From assembly GCF_002860355.1 (NCBI RefSeq), contig NZ_NMWU01000004.1, positions 1-47,899 on the forward strand: 47,899 nucleotides of DNA. The letters are read 5' to 3'. The number at the start of each line of letters is the position of its first letter. The stretch's first letter is position 1. The stretch is from Bifidobacterium margollesii (GTDB lineage Bacteria; Actinomycetota; Actinomycetes; Actinomycetales; Bifidobacteriaceae). Both the position numbers and the translations under genes were made by a program. Shown piece by piece: positions 42,830 to 47,899 of the stretch. The notes under the pieces are model-generated. The model did not search any database, was not told the DNA's origin, and saw only the letters and a list, made by a program, of their open reading frames with translations.

Positions 42830-42849
42830 GATGCCTTGAACGAGGCATC
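42830..42849. promoter_or_regulatory. Palindrome upstream of the MFS gene
   Basis: GATGCCT-TGAACG-AGGCATC, a perfect 7+7 bp inverted repeat in the 266-bp gap between the GH3 stop and the MFS start. Possible operator; also possible is a weak GH3 terminator. Nothing else is seen in this gap. Confidence 0.45.
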
Positions 42850-43010
42850 GCCGCGTTGCGATGGCTCGTTCACGATGATCGGCTGGGTGATCATCGGCTC
42901 GGATCGAAATGTTGGCGGAGTGGTGTGCCGATACCGGAAGGAATGCATCGGCACACACGGCGGTAACGGTCGGATTTGCCGGTCGGTTACGAATCCGACG
43001 GATGCTGGAA

Positions 43011-45206
43011 CTACAGCGTGACGCTCAGACCGTCATCCGCTCCGGCGTGGGAGGCTGCGATGAGCGTCACCACCGAGGGGGCAATGAAATGCTTGGAGGC
43101 GGTATCCCATTCGCTGATCGGCTCCAATGAAACATCAACGGTGACCTGCACGGTCTCGCCGGCCGGTACCATCACCGACTTGAATCCGACGAGATGACGT
43201 TCGCCGGCCTCGGTGCGAGCCGGGATGTGATCGGCGTCTGCGGCGACGCCGAAGACCTGAACCACATGACGGCCATCGCGCTCGCCGGTGTTGGTCACGT
43301 CCACGGTGAGCGTTGCGTGGCTCAGTCCCTGCCTTAGAGCGGTGACGTTGTTGAGCTCGAACGACGTGTAGGACAGGCCGAATCCGAAGGGGAACGCGGC
43401 TGCGTGTCCGAGCTTGTCGAGCAGACGCTGACCGTGGAGGCGGTCGTAGGTGATGGATGTGGCGTCGCGGTCGAAGAACGGCAGATCGTCTTCCGTGGTG
43501 GGTACGGCGAACGGCAGACGTCCTGCCGGTTCGGCCGCGCCGAACAGGACGTCGGCCAGTGCAGTGCCTCCCTCCATGCCGGAATACCACGACAGCAGCA
43601 CGGAGGGCACGGCGTCTCGCCATTCCTCGGTGATCACCGCGCCGGCGGCCACGATGACCACGATGGTCTTCGGATTGGCGGCAGCGGCGGCCTTGATGAT
43701 CTCCGCGTCGATCGGACGCAGTCGCAGGCTGGCACGGTCTCCTCCGTAGGCCAGCGAGTCGCCGCCGGCCGCGGTGAGCTTCTCCACGTCCATGCCTTCG
43801 GGAGCCGGGGGATACATGAATGACAGACCGGAGAGTGATGATGCGTCGACGAATTCTCCCTCGTCCTTGTAGGTGTAGCCGACCACGATCACGGCAGCAT
43901 CTGCATTGCCCGCGGCTTCGGCAGCGACGGCGGGATCATCCTCGAACGCAGTGATCACATTGTCGGCTCCCATTGCGGCGGTGAGACCGTCGTAGGGCGT
44001 GACGACGTGAGGCGCCCGAACATTCGATGAGCCATGGTCGCCGGTGTTGGCCACGTTGGCCAGACGGCCGATAAGCGCCACCTTGCCGGTGGTCTTCGGG
44101 TCAAGCGGCAGCATTGGGTTGCCGTCAACGGCGTCGTTCTTCAGCAGGACCATCGCGCGGGCCGCTGCTTCGCGGGCCAGTGCGCAGTGGCCCGCGCTGG
44201 CCACCACGGAAAGGTTCGGCGTGGGCTCATGGTGTTCGGCATCGAAGCGCAACTGAGTGGCAAGGCATCGTAGACCGGCCCTTCTGACCCATTCCCAGGA
44301 GGCTCGCCCTGCCGCAAGGTCGTCGGGCAGATGCTCGGCACGCTGCTGGCGGAACGGTTCCTCGATGTCAAGTCCGGCTTCGAGCGACTTGGCCGCATCG
44401 CGCAGGCCGAAGCCGAAGTCGGAGACGGTGACGCCGGTGAAACCCCAGTCATCTCGCAGGATCTTTGTAAGCAGTTCCGGGTTCTGTCCGGCCCATTCGC
44501 CGTTCACCGAATTGTACGACGACATGATCGCGTCCACGCCCTCTTCGACCACGCGCTTGAAATGAGGCAGATACACTTCGTGCAGGGTTCGCTCGTCGCA
44601 TTGCACGTCCACTTGGAACCGGGCGTTCTCCATGGAGTTGAGCGCATAGTGCTTGGCGCAGGCCATCACGTATTTTCGTACGCCGCGAACGAGTGCGGCT
44701 CCCATTTCGCCGAGTACGTACGGGTCGTCGGAGTAGGTCTCCTGCGCACGTCCCCAGGCCGGGTGGCGCAGTAGGTTGATGCATACGCCGGCGAAGAAGT
44801 TGCCGCCTTGGGCCTTGACTTCGGCACCGATCGCTTCGCCGATCCGCTCCTCAAGTTCGGGATCGAAGGTGGCGCCGCGAGCCATGGAGATCGGGAACGC
44901 CGTTGACTGGCCGATCACCGCGCCTCGAGGGCCGTCGGAGAACCGGTATCCGGGGATGCCGAGACGGTCAATGGTGCCGTGGGGGATGGGTCGGACGTTG
45001 TATCCCTCGGTCATCATGGCCATCTGACCGGGCCAGAAGTCCTCGTCGCCGTCGAGCAGTCCGAGTCGCTCCTCGTCGGTGAGCATGTCATAGAGCTTTG
45101 CCGCCTCCTGTTCGGGGCTGGCTCCCGCACGGACCGCTTTGACCGAGGTTTCGTAAGAGGTGACGTTGCCGGCGGGGGAGACGTTGTTCGCTGTCTGGTC
45201 GGTCAT
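43011..45206 (-). CDS. Glycoside hydrolase family 3 (beta-glucosidase type)
   Basis: A 731-residue GH3 enzyme without signal peptide. The N-terminal barrel carries RFSDGPRGAV, AKHYALNSMENARF and the nucleophile aspartate in VTVSDFGFG. The alpha/beta sandwich and the C-terminal fibronectin-III-like domain (about 640-725; FGLSYTSFELNNV, HVVQVFGVAAD, GFKSVMVPAGETVQVTVDV) follow. Such enzymes remove beta-linked glucose, xylose or related sugars; the exact glycoside is unknown. Start ATG 45206 with AGGAG upstream. The MFS gene follows in the same direction. A palindrome lies about 155 bp upstream. Confidence 0.88.
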   Translation of the reverse strand: MTDQTANNVSPAGNVTSYETSVKAVRAGASPEQEAAKLYDMLTDEERLGLLDGDEDFWPGQMAMMTEGYNVRPIPHGTIDRLGIPGYRFSDGPRGAVIGQSTAFPISMARGATFDPELEERIGEAIGAEVKAQGGNFFAGVCINLLRHPAWGRAQETYSDDPYVLGEMGAALVRGVRKYVMACAKHYALNSMENARFQVDVQCDERTLHEVYLPHFKRVVEEGVDAIMSSYNSVNGEWAGQNPELLTKILRDDWGFTGVTVSDFGFGLRDAAKSLEAGLDIEEPFRQQRAEHLPDDLAAGRASWEWVRRAGLRCLATQLRFDAEHHEPTPNLSVVASAGHCALAREAAARAMVLLKNDAVDGNPMLPLDPKTTGKVALIGRLANVANTGDHGSSNVRAPHVVTPYDGLTAAMGADNVITAFEDDPAVAAEAAGNADAAVIVVGYTYKDEGEFVDASSLSGLSFMYPPAPEGMDVEKLTAAGGDSLAYGGDRASLRLRPIDAEIIKAAAAANPKTIVVIVAAGAVITEEWRDAVPSVLLSWYSGMEGGTALADVLFGAAEPAGRLPFAVPTTEDDLPFFDRDATSITYDRLHGQRLLDKLGHAAAFPFGFGLSYTSFELNNVTALRQGLSHATLTVDVTNTGERDGRHVVQVFGVAADADHIPARTEAGERHLVGFKSVMVPAGETVQVTVDVSLEPISEWDTASKHFIAPSVVTLIAASHAGADDGLSVTL

Positions 45207-45360
45207 GATGCTCCTTTGCATGGGTGATGATGCTGTGGCTTCGAGGTTTGCCTGTGCGTCACGGAGTGATGCGTCGGGATGCTCTCCCGGCTGGGCGATG
45301 TCTCGAAACCGTTGCGGTTTCAATGGTTGCTGGCTGTCCGAAAGGGCTGTTATAGGTTCT

Positions 45361-45380
45361 TACCTACAACCCTGTAGGTA
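45361..45380. promoter_or_regulatory. 20-bp palindromic operator upstream of the GH3 gene
   Basis: TACCTACA-ACCC-TGTAGGTA, a perfect 8+8 bp inverted repeat about 155 bp before the GH3 start, inside an A/T-rich stretch. Its form suits a TetR-family regulator. The two TetR proteins at 40623 and 46007 are the obvious candidates. Confidence 0.62.
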
Positions 45381-45553
45381 GTAGTTAAGAATACGGAAAC
45401 AAGTTGATTATGTCAATTAACAAACTGTTCGCGTGTTGCGTCGGCTGTTGAAGGGGTCGGTCGATCATTGAGATTTCCGCGGCCTATTCCTCCGTATCCA
45501 AACGATGTTGATGCTGCCGGCACTGTTGCGGGCGCAGTTCACGTCTCCCATCA

Positions 45554-45604
45554 CCTCATCCGGCCGACGGGGGTCGGCCACCTTCCCCTCGAAGGGGAAG
45601 GCTG
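45554..45604. repeat. CCTCATC-type palindromic repeat, copy 5 (short)
   Basis: CCTCATCCGGCCGAC, then GTCGGCCACCTTCCCC and GGGGAAGGC: a single half-element with the CTTCCCC/GGGGAAG stem. It lies in the 800-bp gap between the GH3 gene and the second TetR gene. The rest of that gap holds the operator-like sites described here and no convincing gene. Confidence 0.65.
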
Positions 45605-45838
45605 GGAGATTTGCATGCAAGACGGTTGAGCGGTTGGTCGCATTTCTTTGAAAGAGGAGGACGATCATCGCTGCCGTTGTCGTCGGCATCGCTCAAAGTC
45701 GTTGTGCTTACCGGCGTAGGCCCTGCCCTTCTATCTCAGGCCCAAACCAAAGTGCGCAAAATTTCGGGCCTTATCTCTTCTTTTATGGCTGCAGCTCGGC
45801 TGTGATGGACTACGGCGCATTTCGCGCAAAATGTGACG

Positions 45839-45976
45839 TAATCCATCGAATTTGGAATCGGCAAATTTTCAAAACCGCAATATTCCAAGGATCTTGAAAT
45901 CATGAAAGTCGTATATTGATGGATCAAGCCGCGAATCATCGTTTTTTGCGGACTAATCCATCGTCTCCGGAATCGG
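45839..45976. repeat. 23-bp direct repeats before the second TetR gene
   Basis: TAATCCATCG-N5-GGAATCGG occurs at 45839-45861 and 45954-45976, with starts 115 bp apart. The five central bases differ. Between them are TTGGAAT (45852-45858) paired with ATTCCAA (45882-45888), and TTGAT-GG-ATCAA at 45916-45927. The right copy ends about 30 bp before the TetR start, so these are probably autoregulatory sites. Confidence 0.55.
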
Positions 45977-46006
45977 ATGACAGTTGATTGGCTAGACTGG
46001 GAGATC

Positions 46007-46708
46007 GTGAATATCGATATGGATTCCTCTGATCAGACCTCGTCCGCCGTGCCCAGGCCGCAGGGACTCTCCGATTTTCGGCAGTCCGGCACCGCCGGCG
46101 GGCGGAGTTCGGCAACCGGCGGTACACGTATGAGGCTGACTGCCAACGAACGGCAGCAGCAGATTCTGCGCGAGGCGACGACGATCATCGGACAGCAGGG
46201 ATTCTGGGGTTTTACGGTTCGACAGGTGGCGGAGGCCTGCGGTCTGACGGAACCGGCCGTGCTGTACCACTTCAAGAACAAGGAAGCGTTGATGGTGGCC
46301 GTGCTCATACGCCGTGATGAAGTGGACTTGGGAGGCATGGCCGCCAATCTGGGTATCGATCAGGAGGATCTGTGGAGGAATCCGGTATCGTTTGGATTGC
46401 GTGAGCTGTGTGAAGCGGCGGTGGCGGGTAATGTGAAGCAGCCGGAAATTGTGCGATTGTACGCTGTGATGCAGGCGGAATCGTTGAATGCCGCGCATCC
46501 GGCATACGCATACTTCAATAATCGTGAGCAATGGGCCACTGATTTGTTTACCAGAGCCGCGATTCACGACGGTTACGATGAGCCGGAGCGCGTGGCGAAG
46601 ATCTTCTTCTCCGAAATGGACGGTCTTCAGCTGCATTGGCTTCGGGATCTCGAACATTTCGATCTCATGAAGGAATGGCGTCTCTTCGTCGAACGGTTCC
46701 GTTCCTGA
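46007..46708 (+). CDS. TetR-family regulator, paralogue of the one at 40623
   Basis: About 233 residues. A disordered N-terminal part (about 1-40) is followed by the helix-turn-helix (RQQQILREATTIIGQQGFWGFTVRQVAEACGLTEPAVLYHFKNK). The C terminus (MDGLQLHWLRDLEHFDLMKEW) matches the TetR protein at 40623. Start uncertain: ATG 45977, GTG 46007 and ATG 46019 are in frame and none has a good ribosome site. TAGACT at 45993-45998 would place a transcript start near the GTG, giving a leaderless mRNA. Likely regulates the GH3/MFS genes with its paralogue. Confidence 0.8.
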   Translation: MNIDMDSSDQTSSAVPRPQGLSDFRQSGTAGGRSSATGGTRMRLTANERQQQILREATTIIGQQGFWGFTVRQVAEACGLTEPAVLYHFKNKEALMVAVLIRRDEVDLGGMAANLGIDQEDLWRNPVSFGLRELCEAAVAGNVKQPEIVRLYAVMQAESLNAAHPAYAYFNNREQWATDLFTRAAIHDGYDEPERVAKIFFSEMDGLQLHWLRDLEHFDLMKEWRLFVERFRS

Positions 46709-46737
46709 TCGGCCTTGTTCCCGGATGCACGGAGACG

Positions 46738-47055
46738 CTATTTGATCCGGCGTACGGCCTCCTTGTACACGGCGTTGTCGTCGCGCACCGATACGACAAC
46801 AACCAGCATGGCATGCTCGGTACGTTCCAATCGATAGACGGCACGAAGTCCGTCTCCTCGCAATTTGACTTTAAGATATCCAGTGAGGTTACCGTCCCTC
46901 TTGTGCCCCAGTGGTTTGCCATATCCACCTTCGGTGAAGGGCAACGGATTCTCCGCGACCTTGGTGAGCATGGCATGGACATGGCTTTTGGCCGGTTCTC
47001 GGAGATGTTCGATGTCTTTCTTTGCGGCCTTGGTGAACGTTAGTTTCCAAGTCAT
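46738..47055 (-). CDS. RelE-family toxin
   Basis: A 105-residue protein with the RelE/ParE fold pattern: WKLTFTKAAKKDIEHL at the start, a Lys/His-rich central part (PLGHKRDGNLTGYLKVKLRGDGLRAVYRLE) and a final beta strand VVVVSVRDD. Family members cut mRNA in the ribosome or poison gyrase; the sequence is closer to the mRNA interferases. The start overlaps the stop of the antitoxin gene by one base (TAATG), typical of type II toxin-antitoxin pairs. Convergent with the TetR gene (29-bp gap). Confidence 0.85.
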   Translation of the reverse strand: MTWKLTFTKAAKKDIEHLREPAKSHVHAMLTKVAENPLPFTEGGYGKPLGHKRDGNLTGYLKVKLRGDGLRAVYRLERTEHAMLVVVVSVRDDNAVYKEAVRRIK

Positions 47056-47363
47056 TACTCGAACTCCGGTTCGAACCCGTCATCGACCGGCTGATAGCCT
47101 TTGCCGAATACCTCATCGGCGTTGAACCTGCTCCCGTCGTCATGCTTCATACGATTCACGGCTTCCAGATATAGGGCGAAGTTCTCTTCGGCTTCCGTGA
47201 ACCGTTTGTAATCCTCCGGAGTAATGACCACGGCGGCCGGTTTGTTGTTACGCATGACTACGACTGGATTGTCATCCGAGACGCGGCTCAGTGTGCGACT
47301 GACGCCACCGTGGCTCAATTCCGAGACGGAAACGAGGTTATCCAATGAAATCGTTCCGGCCAT
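47055..47363 (-). CDS. Phd/YefM-family antitoxin
   Basis: A 102-residue antitoxin. The N-terminal Phd/YefM DNA-binding domain (about 10-60) has VSELSHGGVSRTLSRV and NPVVVMRNNKPAAVVITPEDYKRF. The acidic C-terminal part (about 65-102) should wrap the toxin. First gene of the pair; ATG after GAGGAG. A palindrome and promoter immediately upstream indicate autorepression. Confidence 0.86.
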   Translation of the reverse strand: MAGTISLDNLVSVSELSHGGVSRTLSRVSDDNPVVVMRNNKPAAVVITPEDYKRFTEAEENFALYLEAVNRMKHDDGSRFNADEVFGKGYQPVDDGFEPEFE

Positions 47364-47398
47364 AGCAGCTCCTCACGTCAATCATTTTGCTTATTGTG

Positions 47399-47427
47399 AT
47401 TTTAATTATGATCATTTATATGATCAA
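47399..47427 (-). promoter_or_regulatory. Promoter and operator of the toxin-antitoxin operon
   Basis: On the minus strand: TTGATC (47427-47422), 17 bp, TAAAAT (47404-47399). The palindrome TGATCAT-TTAT-ATGATCA (47409-47426) covers the -35 box and spacer, the usual place for the antitoxin to bind. Confidence 0.75.
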
Positions 47428-47476
47428 CATGCCGGACTGAGCAGATCGCATGAAACGACGTGGTCAATTTTATGGA

Positions 47477-47542
47477 TTGACAAACTGGATAAATGCCGTT
47501 ATATTGTTTATTACTTACTAAGAACAAAGTAGTAAGTAATAA
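47477..47542 (+). promoter_or_regulatory. Near-consensus promoter with downstream palindrome, next to the IS
   Basis: TTGACA (47477-47482), 17 bp, TATATT (47500-47505). The predicted start lies inside a perfect 12-bp inverted repeat TTATTACTTACT (47508-47519) / AGTAAGTAATAA (47531-47542). An ATG follows at 47545, but the frame soon runs into the insertion sequence. This looks like the control region of a gene cut off by the IS. Confidence 0.55.
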
Positions 47543-47544
47543 AA

Positions 47545-47583
47545 ATGGTCAAACAATACCAGCTACTTCGATGGAGAGGTGCC
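47545..47583 (+). pseudogene. Possible 5' remnant of a gene interrupted by the IS
   Basis: ATG 47545 opens a frame MVKQYQLLRWRG that follows a strong promoter and operator-like palindrome. It runs into IS30 sequence after about a dozen codons; the rest of the 77-codon frame is antisense to the transposase. No function can be assigned. The break point is uncertain because the IS end is not defined here. Confidence 0.3.
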
Positions 47584-47899
47584 CGGATTCAATTTGTAAG
47601 TGCAACACTCGTCTCTGGGTGGCTTGTCTTTGACATTACCTTGCCGAGCTCGCGGTACCAAACCTCGTTGGGCGTTTCCCAGCCCAGGACCTTCAACGGG
47701 GTGTCGTTGATCTCGTCGACGATGGCCTGCAGGTCCGCATCCGACAGGTCGTCGAAGCTGGTCCCCTTGGGCAGGTAGCGCCGGATCCTGCCGTTGCGGT
47801 TCTCGTTCGTGCCCCGCTGCCACGAGGAGTACGGGTCCGCATAGTAGGTGAGCATGCCCAGCGCCTCGTCCACGAGCAGGTGGCAGGAGGACTCCGTGC
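47572..47899 (-). mobile_element. IS30-family insertion sequence, 3' part
   Basis: The transposase C terminus and the region beyond it (GATTCAATTTGTAAGTGCAAC, about 47586-47606, resembling IS30-type ends) mark one end of an IS30-like element. The rest lies beyond the window. The terminal inverted repeat cannot be proven without the other end. Confidence 0.7.
47589..47899 (-). CDS. IS30-family transposase, C-terminal part (partial)
   Basis: The frame is open to the window edge. Residues read TESSCHLLVDEALGMLTYYADPY, SSWQRGTNENRNGRIRRYLP, KGTSFDDLSDADL and DTPLKVLGWETPNEVW. RGTNENRNG holds the final glutamate of the DDE triad, and the LGWETPNEV ending is typical of IS30 transposases. The last 25 or so residues read through towards the IS end. 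The N-terminal helix-turn-helix and the first two aspartates lie outside the window, so activity cannot be judged. Confidence 0.88.
   Translation of the reverse strand, partial: TESSCHLLVDEALGMLTYYADPYSSWQRGTNENRNGRIRRYLPKGTSFDDLSDADLQAIVDEINDTPLKVLGWETPNEVWYRELGKVMSKTSHPETSVALTN

Noticed and set aside
42745-42954. N-terminal extension of the MFS protein at 41470
   Set aside because: The extra 70 residues are not membrane-like, and AAAGGA precedes the inner ATG at 42744.
47589-47873. A complete short transposase starting at 47873
   Set aside because: The frame continues past that codon to the window edge with IS30-like residues (TESSCHLLVDEALG), so the gene is cut by the window, not short.

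Overview
The window is from an actinobacterium, almost certainly Bifidobacterium. The supporting evidence is high GC, the rRNA operon end, and the gene order obgE-proB ... aspC-tRNA-Trp-secE-nusG-rplK-rplA, together with many glycosidases and MFS sugar-type transporters. I cannot name the species.

Layout. 1-790: 3' end of a 23S rRNA, 5S rRNA and terminator. 860-7530: phosphate-starvation block, with a SenX3/RegX3 (PhoR/PhoP) pair followed by pstSCAB; 11-bp-spaced PHO-box repeats lie before both the kinase and pstS. 7620-18566: housekeeping genes rplS, lepB, rnhB, a dapE-like M20 peptidase, a very large RNase E/G, rplU, rpmA, obgE and proB. 18567-28580: an accessory block of about 10 kb between proB and aspC. 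It holds an MFS protein and a complete non-phosphorylative deoxy-sugar route: SDR dehydrogenase, amidohydrolase-type lactonase, RhmD-type L-rhamnonate dehydratase, RhmA-type aldolase, two further transporters and an IclR regulator. 28602-33032: aspC, tRNA-Trp, secE, nusG, rplK and rplA. 33381-40147: IclR repressor divergent from an MHS-type MFS transporter, GH31 and GH36 glycosidases. 40623-46708: two related TetR regulators bracketing an MFS transporter and a GH3 glycosidase. 46738-47899: RelE/Phd toxin-antitoxin pair and the 3' part of an IS30-type insertion sequence.

The most unusual signal is a family of palindromic elements of about 105 bp. Each complete copy begins at the stop codon of a gene, in the sense orientation: the amidohydrolase, the SDR and nusG. 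The core is conserved (TCGACGYAC-CTTN-GTRCGCCTTC). The flanking arms differ between copies but remain self-complementary, including the bases of the stop codon. Two of the copies are followed by tandem, partly broken units. A second repeat family (CCTCATC... / ...GATGAGG ends) occurs five times and flanks rplK-rplA on both sides.

Regulation can be read in several places. The two halves of the rhamnonate-type block share an operator with identical distance to the -10 box. A tandem pair of TGCAA/TTGCA palindromes spaced 21 bp precedes the MHS transporter. The rplU leader can form an H-type pseudoknot next to the ribosome binding site. The rplS leader has two mutually exclusive pairings.
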